Source of the DNA: Rhodoferax sp.
GTDB lineage: Bacteria; Pseudomonadota; Gammaproteobacteria; Burkholderiales; Burkholderiaceae_C
Length of the DNA: 48,061 nucleotides
Reading direction: 5' to 3'
Assembly: GCA_013791765.1 (NCBI GenBank)
Contig: VMTC01000021.1
Coordinates: 1-48,061 of the forward strand
Shown here one piece after another: positions 38,920-47,086 of this stretch (position 1 is the first letter of the stretch; each line of letters begins with the position of its first letter). A program made the translations under genes and the position numbers. The notes under the pieces were generated by a model. That model searched no databases, was not told the origin of the DNA, and saw only the letters and a list, made by a program, of their open reading frames with translations.

Positions 38920-39592
38920 AAAGAATCGCAATCAGGCCGCTCAAGGCAAACCATTGGAAAGCATAACCGTAATGTTTTTCTACGCCAACTGAAGGTCGCG
39001 GCCAATCACGCAACAGGCCATCGCTGGCGGCACCCGTCTGCTGCACCGACACCGGCAGCAGCGCCAAACCGGTCTCGGCGGCAAAGCCCGTGAGGTCTAT
39101 ATTTTGCCGGATGAGTCCGGTGTCCGGGCCGCCCAGTTCGTATAACTTGGCCGGCGGCGGGGCAATACGACCCACGATCTCCTGCACACCGGCCAGTGTT
39201 TCAATCCTGGGCAAACGGCTGCGATCCAAAAAGTCGCGGGCCACCCACCCGCGCTGAACCAGCACCACGGCCGCACTGCCCTGCAGACGCATCGGTGTCA
39301 CCACGTACAAACCGGTCCGGCCATTCATCGGTCGGTTGTCCAGAAACACCTTCCACTCAGGAATCCACTCGCCGCGCAACGCAACGCGGCGATGCAACTC
39401 AAACGAAGGGTCAACCGGCCCCGCCAGAGATTGCCCGTCCAGGATTGACATGGCCGCCTTGGCGTCCATGCTGTCCTGAATGGCAACCTTTTGCGCGGCG
39501 CGCGACAATTGCCAGCGTCCCAAGGCCAGCGTGCCCGCCACCGACAGCAAGGCCAGCACAGTGATCAGCCAAAACCTCCAGCCCCTGTTCAC
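38870..39592 (-). CDS. SURF1-family cytochrome oxidase assembly protein
   Basis: This 240-residue protein has two membrane helices flanking a periplasmic domain: N-terminal FWLITVLALLSVAGTLALGRWQL with the SURF1 motif LGRWQLSRA, and C-terminal ALSGLIAILYVWFQIVRR. The inner domain has RVALRGEWIPEWKVFLDNRP and VLVQRGWV. I chose GTG 39592, which gives the usual length; the frame continues upstream to 39709 but reads through the divergent small gene. It assists heme a insertion into CoxA. Only 15 bp separate its start codon from the oppositely directed DUF2909 start. Confidence 0.85.
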   Translation of the reverse strand: MNRGWRFWLITVLALLSVAGTLALGRWQLSRAAQKVAIQDSMDAKAAMSILDGQSLAGPVDPSFELHRRVALRGEWIPEWKVFLDNRPMNGRTGLYVVTPMRLQGSAAVVLVQRGWVARDFLDRSRLPRIETLAGVQEIVGRIAPPPAKLYELGGPDTGLIRQNIDLTGFAAETGLALLPVSVQQTGAASDGLLRDWPRPSVGVEKHYGYAFQWFALSGLIAILYVWFQIVRRFIYPRRA

Positions 39593-39607
39593 GAGATAAT
39601 CCAGTCC

Positions 39608-39826
39608 ATGAAATATTTCATCATTTTTGCATTTGTCGCCATTGCAATCACTTTGACGGCAGCCTTCTTCTTGATGAGAAGCGCCTCCAATGGAAAATCC
39701 AGAAACCAAAAAATGGCGCTGGCGCTGGCTTGGCGGGTCGGGCTTTCAATTGCGCTCTTTGCCAGCATCCTGCTGGGCTGGAAATTGGGGTGGATCCAGC
39801 CGAACGGCATTTCTGCCGGTCAGTAA
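39608..39826 (+). CDS. Twin transmembrane protein (DUF2909)
   Basis: This 72-residue protein has two membrane helices (residues ~2-22, YFIIFAFVAIAITLTAAFF, and ~43-62, VGLSIALFASILLGWKLGW) and ends IQPNGISAGQ. The pattern matches DUF2909 proteins found beside coxC and SURF1 in betaproteobacteria. It is the only plus-strand gene in the oxidase cluster. ATG 39608 is chosen over the longer frame from 39491 because the extra N-terminus overlaps SURF1 and is not membrane-like. The function is unknown. Confidence 0.8.
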   Translation: MKYFIIFAFVAIAITLTAAFFLMRSASNGKSRNQKMALALAWRVGLSIALFASILLGWKLGWIQPNGISAGQ

Positions 39827-39853
39827 ACGGATTGAGCCCACCAACAATCAAAA

Positions 39854-39877
39854 AGGCACCCTACGGTGCCTTTTTTT
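39854..39877. terminator. Bidirectional terminator between DUF2909 and coxC
   Basis: AGGCACC (39854-39860) pairs with GGTGCCT (39865-39871), with a run of T on the right and a run of A on the left. It can end both the converging DUF2909 and coxC transcripts. SURF1 and the genes after it therefore probably need their own promoter. Confidence 0.88.
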
Positions 39878-39893
39878 CGGGCTGAGCAGCAGC

Positions 39894-40775
39894 CTAAATC
39901 CAATAAACCAGCGTGTACAGACCAAGCCACACCACGTCGACGAAGTGCCAGTACCAGGCCGCACCTTCAAAACCGAAATGCCGCTCAGCCGTGAAATGGC
40001 CGCGCTGCAGTCGCACGGTAATGAACAGCAGCATCAACATGCCCACAAACACGTGGAAGCCGTGAAAACCGGTCAGCATGTAGAAGGTGGAGCCATACAC
40101 GCCCGACGTCAGCTTCAGGTTCATCTCGCTGTACGCATGGTAATACTCATAGCCCTGCACAAACAGGAAAACGATACCCAGAACCACCGTGAGCCACATG
40201 AAGACAACCGCCTTGCTGCGGTTCGCTTTAAGCAGTGCATGGTGCGCGATGGTCAGCGTGACGCCGGAGGTGAGCAGGATCGCTGTATTGATCGTAGGCA
40301 ACCAAAAAGGCGTCATAGTCTGGAACGGCTCCACAATGCCGGCCGGGGAGCCAGTGACACCCGCGGCAAGAGTCGGCCACAGGGCTTTGAAATCGGGCCA
40401 AAGCAGGCTGTTCTCCAGACCGCCCAACTCGGGTAGGGAGTGAGCACGCGTCCACCACAGGGCTGTGAAAAAGGCACCGAAAAACATCACTTCGGAGAAG
40501 ATGAACCAGCTCATGGCCCAGCGATAAGACGAGTCAATCCGGTGCCCATACTGGCCAGCTTCGCTCTCCCGCACCGATTCGCTGAACCACTGGTACAACA
40601 CCACAGCAAACCACAGCAACCCGAAGTAAAAACAATACTTGCCCCACTCGGCGCCGTTGATCCACTGGCTGGCGCCCAGCAGGACAAAGAACAGGCCGGC
40701 GGCGGCAAAAAACGGGTGCCGTGATGGGCCGGGCACAAAATAGTGCGGGGTTGTAGCGTTGATTGTTGAACTCAT
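39894..40775 (-). CDS. ctaE: Cytochrome c oxidase subunit III
   Basis: This 293-residue subunit has seven membrane helices. It begins MSSTINATTPHYFVPGPSRH. It contains WFIFSEVMFFGAFFTALWW with the conserved Glu, GSTFYMLTGFHGFHVFVGML, and ends WHFVDVVWLGLYTLVYWI, the subunit III signature. ATG 40775 is chosen over the frame start at 40841 by homology to known N-termini. It lies 55 bp after the DUF2970 gene, and the bidirectional terminator follows. Confidence 0.93.
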   Translation of the reverse strand: MSSTINATTPHYFVPGPSRHPFFAAAGLFFVLLGASQWINGAEWGKYCFYFGLLWFAVVLYQWFSESVRESEAGQYGHRIDSSYRWAMSWFIFSEVMFFGAFFTALWWTRAHSLPELGGLENSLLWPDFKALWPTLAAGVTGSPAGIVEPFQTMTPFWLPTINTAILLTSGVTLTIAHHALLKANRSKAVVFMWLTVVLGIVFLFVQGYEYYHAYSEMNLKLTSGVYGSTFYMLTGFHGFHVFVGMLMLLFITVRLQRGHFTAERHFGFEGAAWYWHFVDVVWLGLYTLVYWI

Positions 40776-40830
40776 ATCGGCTCCGTTCTTTCCAGTTCTG
40801 TTTAATCTTCTTGCGGTTCCAGCTTGCGCC

Positions 40831-41052
40831 TTACTTGGCAACCACCACGTTCACCAGCACGATCAAGCCAACGACCAAAACGATGATCGTCGCTACGCCC
40901 ACCACAATGACGTGCAGCGGATTGACTTGCGCCGCATCTTTCTCCAGTTCGCTGCCTTTTCGGATGCCCAAGAGCGACCAGCCGACCATCTTGATCGTAC
41001 GCAAAAAAGACCGGGATGTGGCTGGCTTGGCTTTGTGTTCCAAGCCAGTCAT
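40831..41052 (-). CDS. DUF2970 small membrane protein
   Basis: This 73-residue protein has one C-terminal membrane helix (VIVVGVATIIVLVVGLIVLV). Before it comes the DUF2970 pattern FLRTIKMVGWSLLGIRKGS. The start overlaps the cox11 stop by 4 bp (ATGA). It is a constant small member of betaproteobacterial cox operons between cox11 and coxC. The function is not known; an oxidase assembly role is inferred from position. Confidence 0.82.
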   Translation of the reverse strand: MTGLEHKAKPATSRSFLRTIKMVGWSLLGIRKGSELEKDAAQVNPLHVIVVGVATIIVLVVGLIVLVNVVVAK

Positions 41053-41648
41053 GTGCCCGCTCCGGTACCCACATGAGCGGCCGCATCAGCCACCGGTGCC
41101 GCAGGCGTTTTGCCACCAACCTCGAAAAAAGTGTAGGACAGCGTAATGGTCTTCACGTCTTTGGACAACTTGGGGTCAATCACGAACACCACCGGCCAGA
41201 CTTTCTTTTCGCCCGGCTCCAGGGTGTGCTGCTTGAAGCAAAAGCACTCCAGCTTGTTGAAGTGGGTGCTGGCCTGCACCGGCGCGTAACTTGGAATCGC
41301 CTGCGCCGACATGCGCCGGTTTTGCATATTCTGAAACTCGTACATCACCGTGGCCATTTCACCAGGGTGCACCTGCAGCGAACTCTGCGCGGGTTTGAAC
41401 TCCCACGGACCGCGCGCGTTGGCATCAAACTCGACCGTAATGGTGCGGCTGGTGTCCACCTGGGTATTGGCGGGCAAGGTCGCCTTGGCACCTGGTATCC
41501 GCCCTTCGCCGAGCGCCAAAATATTGATACCCGTGGCCTCGCAAATAGCCCGGTAGATGGGAATCAGCGCGTAACCGAACGCAAACATGCCGACAGCCAC
41601 GACCGCCAACTTGCCGACCATTCGAATGTTTTCACGCCTAAGAGTCAT
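41049..41648 (-). CDS. ctaG: Cytochrome c oxidase assembly protein Cox11/CtaG
   Basis: This 199-residue copper chaperone has an N-terminal membrane helix (MVGKLAVVAVGMFAFGYALI) and a periplasmic Ig-like domain. The copper motif ECFCFKQHTLEPGEKK has the two essential cysteines, and PVVFVIDPKL and ITLSYTFFEV follow. It inserts CuB into CoxA. The start lies 3 bp after the stop of the 36-residue ORF upstream. All family hallmarks are present. Confidence 0.92.
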   Translation of the reverse strand: MTLRRENIRMVGKLAVVAVGMFAFGYALIPIYRAICEATGINILALGEGRIPGAKATLPANTQVDTSRTITVEFDANARGPWEFKPAQSSLQVHPGEMATVMYEFQNMQNRRMSAQAIPSYAPVQASTHFNKLECFCFKQHTLEPGEKKVWPVVFVIDPKLSKDVKTITLSYTFFEVGGKTPAAPVADAAAHVGTGAGT

Positions 41649-41651
41649 GCC

Positions 41652-41762
41652 TTACTTGCCCAAAAGAACCATCTTGACCATGAAACCAACAAATACCGCG
41701 ACCGCCACTGATGCCAGGATCAGTCCAGTCTTGAGGTTGGCTCTTTTTTTCTCGGGTGTCAT
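41652..41762 (-). CDS. 36-residue cytochrome oxidase small assembly protein
   Basis: This short ORF lies between coxA (stop 41783) and cox11 (start 41648). It begins MTPEKKRANLKTG and continues with a hydrophobic helix (LILASVAVAVFVGFMVKMVL), ending LGK. Its basic N-terminus plus one membrane helix, its position, and its tight spacing on both sides (20 bp and 3 bp) match the very small proteins encoded here in other betaproteobacterial cox operons. It probably helps oxidase assembly; the name follows context. Confidence 0.75.
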   Translation of the reverse strand: MTPEKKRANLKTGLILASVAVAVFVGFMVKMVLLGK

Positions 41763-41782
41763 CGCGCCTGCATTCTCATCGA

Positions 41783-43402
41783 CTAGTCAATGACACGGGT
41801 GGCCGTGGCGTCGAGCTTCGGGGGCGTCTCAAAGGTGTGAAACGGTGCTGGCGAAGGCACTTCCCATTCCAGACCTTCAGCACCTTCCCAAGGCCTTTGC
41901 GGGGCCTTTTCGCCTTTTCCCCTCATGGTCGGAATGACGATGAAGAAAAGAAAGTAAACCTGGGCAAAGCCAAAGAAAAAACCACCGATCGAAGCCAGGG
42001 CGTTGAAATCGGCAAATTGCATCGGGTAGTCGGCGTAGCGACGCGGCATACCCGCCAAGCCCAGGAAGTGCATCGGAAAGAACGTAACGTTGAATGCAAT
42101 CAAGGACCACCAGAAGTGGATCTTGCCGCGTGTTTCGCTGTACATGACACCGGTCCACTTCGGTGACCAGTAGTAATAGCCGGCAAACATGGCAAACAAG
42201 GAACCCGCCACCAGCACATAGTGAAAGTGGGCGACCACGTAATAGGTATCCTGCACCTGGATGTCAATCGGGGCCATGGCCAGAATCAGGCCGGTAAAGC
42301 CGCCCATCGTGAACACGAAGATGAAGCCCACTGCAAACAGCATCGGGGTCTCAAAGGTCATGGAACCGCGCCACATGGTGGCCACCCAGTTGAAAATCTT
42401 GACTGCGGTCGGCACGGCCACCAGCATGGTTGCGTACATGAAGAACAATTGGCCGGTCACCGGCATGCCGGTGGAGAACATGTGGTGGCCCCACACAATG
42501 AACGAGAGAATCGCGATACTGGAGGTGGCATAAACCATGGACGCATAGCCAAACAGCTTCTTGCGCGCAAACGCCGGCACGATCTGGCTGATGATGCCGA
42601 AGGCCGGCAAAATCATGATGTAAACCTCCGGGTGACCGAAGAACCAAAAGATGTGCTGGTACATCACCGGGTCACCGCCGCCGGCCGGATTGAAAAAGCT
42701 GGTACCAAAATGGCGGTCTGTCAGGGTCATGGTGATGGCCCCAGCCAGCACCGGCATCACGGCGATCAGCAAGTAGGCGGTAATCAGCCAGGTCCACGAG
42801 AACATCGGCATTTTCATCAGGGTCATGCCCGGTGCGCGCATGTTCAGTATGGTCACGATGATGTTGATGGCGCCCATGATGGAACTCGCACCCAGCAAGT
42901 GCATGGCAAAAATACCGGCGTCCATGCTCGGGCCCATTTGCAGTGTGAGCGGTGCATAGAGCGTCCAACCCGCCGCAGGCGCGCCGCCTGGCATAAAGAA
43001 CGAGCCGACCAGCATCAGGGCCGCTGGAATCATCAGCCAGAAGCTGAAGTTGTTCATGCGGGCAAAAGCCATGTCCGAGGCGCCAATTTGCAGCGGAATC
43101 ATCCAGTTGGCAAAGCCCACAAAGCCCGGCATGATGGCGCCAAACACCATGATGATGCCGTGCATGGTGGTGAGTTGGTTGAACAGTTCGGGGTTGACCA
43201 ATTGCAGGCCGGGCTGAAACAGCTCAGCCCGGATCAGCAGAGCCAGCACGCCGCCGATCATCAACATGGTCAAGCTGAACATCATGTACAAAGTGCCAAT
43301 GTCTTTGTGGTTGGTCGCGTACACCCAGCGGCGCCAGCCTGCAGGAGCATGGCTGTGGTGGTCATGCTCGACGTGGTCGTGGCGGTCTAGAACGGCACTC
43401 AT
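41783..43402 (-). CDS. ctaD: Cytochrome c oxidase subunit I
   Basis: This 539-residue catalytic subunit has twelve membrane helices. Its motifs are complete: WFFGHPEVYIMILPAFG (CuB His cross-linked to Tyr), IVWGHHMFSTGM (two further CuB His) and YYVVAHFHYVLVAGS (heme a3 and heme a ligands). The N-terminus is RWVYATNHKDIGTLYMMFSL. It begins with a His/Asp-rich stretch (DRHDHVEHDHHSHA). It reduces oxygen to water and pumps protons. It lies 39 bp after coxB. A long His-rich open frame on the other strand (42221-43390) is a shadow. Confidence 0.95.
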   Translation of the reverse strand: MSAVLDRHDHVEHDHHSHAPAGWRRWVYATNHKDIGTLYMMFSLTMLMIGGVLALLIRAELFQPGLQLVNPELFNQLTTMHGIIMVFGAIMPGFVGFANWMIPLQIGASDMAFARMNNFSFWLMIPAALMLVGSFFMPGGAPAAGWTLYAPLTLQMGPSMDAGIFAMHLLGASSIMGAINIIVTILNMRAPGMTLMKMPMFSWTWLITAYLLIAVMPVLAGAITMTLTDRHFGTSFFNPAGGGDPVMYQHIFWFFGHPEVYIMILPAFGIISQIVPAFARKKLFGYASMVYATSSIAILSFIVWGHHMFSTGMPVTGQLFFMYATMLVAVPTAVKIFNWVATMWRGSMTFETPMLFAVGFIFVFTMGGFTGLILAMAPIDIQVQDTYYVVAHFHYVLVAGSLFAMFAGYYYWSPKWTGVMYSETRGKIHFWWSLIAFNVTFFPMHFLGLAGMPRRYADYPMQFADFNALASIGGFFFGFAQVYFLFFIVIPTMRGKGEKAPQRPWEGAEGLEWEVPSPAPFHTFETPPKLDATATRVID

Positions 43403-43441
43403 GCTGATTTCCTTCTCAATACTTGTTTTAAGTGACGCCGC

Positions 43442-44656
43442 TTACTTGCGCGCCGCCGTCACATCAGACGGTTGCACCAATTGGCCAGTCTTGTTGGACC
43501 AGCTGTTTTTGGTGTAGGTGATGACGGCGGCGATCTCTGTGTCGCTCAGCTGTTTCCAGGCGGGCATCACATTGGGTTTGCCATCGGGCAGCACAACCGT
43601 GCGGCCATTGAGCAGCACTTCAATCTGCGGCGCTTTGTCAGCATTGAGCACTACCACAGAACCATCGAGCGCTTTGATCGGCCCCACACCTTTGCCGTTG
43701 GACTGATGGCAGGCGACGCAATTGGCAGCGTAGACTTTTTCACCGCGGGCAATCAATCCCTCTGTCGTCCAGACTTTGGTAGGGTCGTCGGCCAGCGCGG
43801 CCAGCCTCTTCAATTCTTCATTGACCCATAAGGTGTAATCCGCGCTTGACACCACCTTCACATGGATCGGCATGTAGGCATGCTCCTTGCCGCACAACTC
43901 CACACACTGGCCGTGGTAGTCGCCGATTTTCTCGGCCCTAAACCAGGTGTCGCGCACAAAGCCAGGTATCGCATCCTGCTTGATGCCAAACGAAGGAACC
44001 ATGAAGGAGTGAATGACGTCGTTGGCGGTGGTGATGATCCGAATTTTCTTGTTGACGGGAACCACCATCGGGTGATCGACTTTCAGCAGGTAATCGTCCA
44101 CCTGCTCGCCGGCCTTGGGGCCGCCATTGTTTGACATTTCCCGCTGAGTGGGATCAAGAGTCGAGAGAAAGCCGATGCCCTCGCCTTCGCCCTTGATGTA
44201 ATCGTAGCCCCACTTCCACTGCATGCCGGTGACCTTGATGGTGAGGTCGGCATTGGTGGTGTCCTTCATGGCCACAACCACTTTGGTGGCGGGCAGCGCC
44301 ATCAAGATAACGATGACAAAAGGCACGATCGTCCAGATGATTTCAACGGTGACCGATTCATGAAAATTGGCTGACTTGTGTCCGACCGACTTGCGGTGTT
44401 TCCAGATCGAATAAAACATGACGGCGAACACTGCCACAAAAATGGCGGTGCAAAGGATCAGCATGAACCAATGAAGCCACGCTTGTTCTTCGGCAATTTT
44501 GGTCACTGCCGGGTGCAAATTGAGTTGCCGAACTGCGGGACCACCCGGCAAATCGCCAACAGCCTGCGCCGCAGTGAACCCCACCGTGCCTGCCCAGGCA
44601 CTGACGACCAACAGGGCACCCGCCAACTTATTAAAAATGCGCTTGATCATGTTCAC
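43442..44656 (-). CDS. ctaC: Cytochrome c oxidase subunit II with fused cytochrome c domain
   Basis: This 404-residue subunit has a signal peptide (about 30 residues) and two membrane helices (WFMLILCTAIFVAVFAVMF; TIVPFVIVILMALPA). The CuA domain has GQCVELCGKEHAYMPI. A C-terminal class I cytochrome c domain has NCVACHQSNGKGVGP and axial Met in NVMPAWKQL. The fusion makes this a caa3-like enzyme. ATG 44656 or 44650 (MIKRIF) may be the start. It is the first gene of the oxidase operon. The 138 bp upstream contain a TTGACA on its strand (44785-44780) but no convincing partner box. Confidence 0.94.
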   Translation of the reverse strand: MNMIKRIFNKLAGALLVVSAWAGTVGFTAAQAVGDLPGGPAVRQLNLHPAVTKIAEEQAWLHWFMLILCTAIFVAVFAVMFYSIWKHRKSVGHKSANFHESVTVEIIWTIVPFVIVILMALPATKVVVAMKDTTNADLTIKVTGMQWKWGYDYIKGEGEGIGFLSTLDPTQREMSNNGGPKAGEQVDDYLLKVDHPMVVPVNKKIRIITTANDVIHSFMVPSFGIKQDAIPGFVRDTWFRAEKIGDYHGQCVELCGKEHAYMPIHVKVVSSADYTLWVNEELKRLAALADDPTKVWTTEGLIARGEKVYAANCVACHQSNGKGVGPIKALDGSVVVLNADKAPQIEVLLNGRTVVLPDGKPNVMPAWKQLSDTEIAAVITYTKNSWSNKTGQLVQPSDVTAARK

Positions 44657-44794
44657 TTTTTTATTGCCTCGAAATTGCCTGATTCAAACCAACATCGCCG
44701 ACGATTACCAGTTATCCCCAGTCGGCATCACCTCAATTCTCTCAAGATTGTAGTTCACACGTTTTAGCACTCATTGAATTGTCAAGCCCTTTTC

Positions 44795-45682
44795 TCAAGG
44801 ATTTCGTGGAAATGTCTTGCGCTGGTTCAAGGTTTCACGCATTTGGGCCAGGGAAAGCACGGTTTCAGGACGCACCGTCAAGCGCGGCGCGGGTTTTAAG
44901 GCATGGCCATAAATCACCTCAAACGTAAGCTGCAGTGGCAAGCGCTCAAGTTCCTGATGCAGTTGCTCACGCCACTGCCGGCCGCGCAGGGCTGAGAAGC
45001 GCCGCGGCTGCAAATTGCGCCCCAGACCACGCAACTCCTGCAACAGGCGCTGGGGCGAGTCAAAGGTCAGGGTGATGCGCTCCATGTCCATCACCGGCTC
45101 GGCAAAACCAGCCGCAACCAGCATGTCGCCCCAATCGTGCATGTCGGTGAACTCGTGCGAGGGCGCAGGCCAGCCCAGCCTTTGATAAAGGACGCGCAGT
45201 TCCTGAAAGGTATCGGGGCCCAGACAGGAAAACATCAAGAAGCCATCCACGGCCAGCGCCCGGTGCCACTGCGCCATCAGGGCTTGCGGATCGGCCGCCA
45301 TATGCAGCGTCATATTGGCCCACAGCATTTGCACCGCGCCCTCGTCCGGCATTTCAAAGCGCGTTGCCGCAGCGGTCCAGCGGGTCGGTTGCCACCATGG
45401 CTTTGCTATTTTTTTTTCTGCGTACTGCGCACTCTCGGTGAGGGCTTCAACCACATAACCCTCGGCCGAGGGATAACGCTGCGCCAGCAGCGCATGCGCC
45501 TGCAGACCTCCGTGCACCGGCTCCCAATGGGCCCAGCTTGTGGGCTGGCATTTGATCCAGTCGAGCCGCTCTTGCATGCGCCGCGCCACCTCCTCGTGCA
45601 GCCACGGCGACGGCGCCGGCGGCATTTTTTGCCAGCGCTGGGCCGCTTGAGGATCGATCGTTGGGGGGCGTTGAGTGGACAT
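44795..45682 (-). CDS. BioC-like SAM-dependent methyltransferase (atypical SAM motif)
   Basis: This 295-residue protein resembles proteins annotated as BioC in Comamonadaceae: HEEVARRMQERLDWIKCQP at the N-terminus, the post-motif region VQMLWANMTLHMAADPQALM, and LMFSCLGPDTFQELRVLYQ near residue 150. BioC methylates malonyl-ACP at the start of biotin synthesis. The expected glycine-rich motif I is replaced by WAHWEPVHGGLQAHALLA, which lacks the acidic-x-G-x-G pattern, so cofactor binding may be altered. Start ATG 45682 gives the usual length; the longer frame overlaps comF. A run of nine A encodes EKKI. It is divergent from comF. Confidence 0.65.
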   Translation of the reverse strand: MSTQRPPTIDPQAAQRWQKMPPAPSPWLHEEVARRMQERLDWIKCQPTSWAHWEPVHGGLQAHALLAQRYPSAEGYVVEALTESAQYAEKKIAKPWWQPTRWTAAATRFEMPDEGAVQMLWANMTLHMAADPQALMAQWHRALAVDGFLMFSCLGPDTFQELRVLYQRLGWPAPSHEFTDMHDWGDMLVAAGFAEPVMDMERITLTFDSPQRLLQELRGLGRNLQPRRFSALRGRQWREQLHQELERLPLQLTFEVIYGHALKPAPRLTVRPETVLSLAQMRETLNQRKTFPRNP

Positions 45683-45722
45683 AAGACAGGCTGTGATGGA
45701 GTCGCCAGAGTATATTGACTCC

Positions 45723-46427
45723 ATGTTTTCCAGCTTGCTCAACCGGGCGTCCCGGGTTTTACATCGGCTACCCAGTCAATGCCGGGTCTGCAATGCCTGG
45801 CCCGCACAGCCCGTTTGCGAAGCCTGTGTGAGCCGCTTTGCCCAGCCGCAGCCGCGCTGCGAGACCTGTGCGCTGCCGCTGCCGCAGCAGGTCCGTCGCT
45901 GTGGCGCGTGTGTCAAGAACCCGCCGCCATTGGACGCCTGCCTGGCGGCGGTGGCTTACGCATTTCCTTGGTCGGACTTGATCGTGGACTACAAATTTCA
46001 CGATACCCCCGGCCTGGCCCAGGTCTTCGCCCTGTTGCTGCGCAGTACGCCTTGGGTGGAACCGGCCCTGGAAGCGGCCAAGCTCGTATTGCCCATGCCG
46101 CTGTCCAAACAACGTCTGCAAACGCGCGGCTTCAACCAGGCCCTGCTGCTAGCTCACCGTCTCGCGCCGGACAAGACCGACGCTCGCCTGCTGCTGCGCA
46201 TCCAGGACACGCCGGCGCAAAGCACGCTCAAGCGCGCCGAGCGGCTGCACAGCCTGAAGGACGCGTTTGCCGTAGACCCTTTGCGGGTGGCTGCACTCAA
46301 GGGCGCGCGTGTCGTGATCGTGGACGACGTCATGACCAGTGGTGCCTCGCTCTACTGTGCCGCGCAAGTCCTGCGGCTCGCCGGTGCTGCGCACATCACC
46401 GCCCTGGTGATTGCGCGCACCGAATAA
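45723..46427 (+). CDS. comF: ComF-family phosphoribosyltransferase-like protein
   Basis: This 234-residue protein has an N-terminal zinc-ribbon region with four Cys pairs (CRVC, CEAC, CETC, CGAC). A PRTase domain follows, with the PRPP loop VVIVDDVMTSGAS near residue 198 and the ComF motif QRLQTRGFNQALLLA. ComF proteins are needed for DNA uptake by natural transformation. ATG 45723 is preferred by homology. ATG 45696, with AGG upstream, would add nine residues and leave only 13 bp to the divergent methyltransferase gene. The stop codon TAA is part of a 3-bp duplication flanking the element that follows. Confidence 0.82.
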   Translation: MFSSLLNRASRVLHRLPSQCRVCNAWPAQPVCEACVSRFAQPQPRCETCALPLPQQVRRCGACVKNPPPLDACLAAVAYAFPWSDLIVDYKFHDTPGLAQVFALLLRSTPWVEPALEAAKLVLPMPLSKQRLQTRGFNQALLLAHRLAPDKTDARLLLRIQDTPAQSTLKRAERLHSLKDAFAVDPLRVAALKGARVVIVDDVMTSGASLYCAAQVLRLAGAAHITALVIARTE

Positions 46428-46588
46428 GGGCCTGTCCATGAATAAGCTGTGCATTTGGCCGCCGGATTTGGGATGCAATGCTACGGCAGCAAAGCGTGCC
46501 GTGCAGCTCTGCTGCACAAGCGATTTGCAGCGACGCAGTGCGCCCAAAGGTGGTCAGCCAAATGTGCATGTTGTTTGTGGACAGGTCC
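46428..46588 (+). mobile_element. MITE-like element with terminal inverted repeats
   Basis: This ~160-bp element lies between comF and trmL. The left end GGGCCTGTCC (46428) and right end GGACAGGTCC (46588) are inverted with one mismatch. The inverted repeats extend inward to about 35 bp, with CATTTGGC and GCCAAATG perfectly paired. Both ends are flanked by TAA, a plausible 3-bp target duplication. The centre holds the palindrome GTGCAGCTCTGCTGCAC. There is no coding capacity. The end sequence and 3-bp duplication recall IS5-family elements, but no parent is in the window. Confidence 0.6.
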
Positions 46589-46600
46589 TAAAATCAGCCC

Positions 46601-47086
46601 ATGTTTCATATCGTCCTGGTCGAACCCGAAATCCCGCCGAACACCGGCAACATCATCCGCCTGGCGGCCAACACTGGCTGCAGCTTGCACCTAATTGAGC
46701 CGCTGGGCTTTTCCATGGACGACAAGCACATGCGTCGCGCCGGACTGGACTACCACGAGTACGCCACTCTCAAGCGTCACGCCAACTGGCAAAGCTTTCT
46801 GGCAAGCGAACAGCCTGCGCCCGAGCGCCTGTTTGCTTTGACCACCCGTGCCAGCCGCAATGTCTATGCGGTGCAATTTACGCCGGGTGACTGGCTGGTA
46901 TTTGGGTCCGAAACCAAAGGCCTGAGTGACGCTGTACGCCAATCATTTACCCCCGCCCAATGCCTGAAGTTGCCCATGGTCGAGGGTCAACGCAGCCTGA
47001 ATTTGTCCAACGCCGTAGCGGTCACCGTCTTTGAAGCCTGGCGCCAAAACGCCTTTGATGCATCAGGGGTAATGCCGCGCCACTGA
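46601..47086 (+). CDS. trmL: tRNA (cytidine(34)-2'-O)-methyltransferase
   Basis: This 161-residue SPOUT methyltransferase begins MFHIVLVEPEIPPNTGNIIR. It has LAANTGCSLHLIEPLGF, the knot motif DWLVFGSETKGLSDAVR, and MVEGQRSLNLSNAVAVTVFE. TrmL methylates the wobble base of tRNA-Leu. Family features are complete and the length is normal. The start is only 12 bp after the MITE-like element, so the element may now supply part of the leader or promoter. Its 3' end overlaps the convergent MaoC gene by 24 bp. Confidence 0.92.
   Translation: MFHIVLVEPEIPPNTGNIIRLAANTGCSLHLIEPLGFSMDDKHMRRAGLDYHEYATLKRHANWQSFLASEQPAPERLFALTTRASRNVYAVQFTPGDWLVFGSETKGLSDAVRQSFTPAQCLKLPMVEGQRSLNLSNAVAVTVFEAWRQNAFDASGVMPRH

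Noticed and set aside
42221-43390. 389-codon plus-strand frame antisense to coxA
   Set aside because: His/Gly-rich composition mirrors the membrane-protein codons of coxA, and there is no ribosome site or domain.
44757-44790. TTAGCACTC at 44764-44772 upstream of coxB, identical to one half of CIRCE
   Set aside because: The bases where the other half should be (44782-44790) read TCAAGCCCT, so there is no dyad. HrcA control of coxB is not supported.
45400-45425. T/A-rich CTATTTTTTTTT inside the bioC-like gene as a fifth copy of the short repeat
   Set aside because: It lacks the second block with 12-nt spacing. Only the A/T tract is shared.
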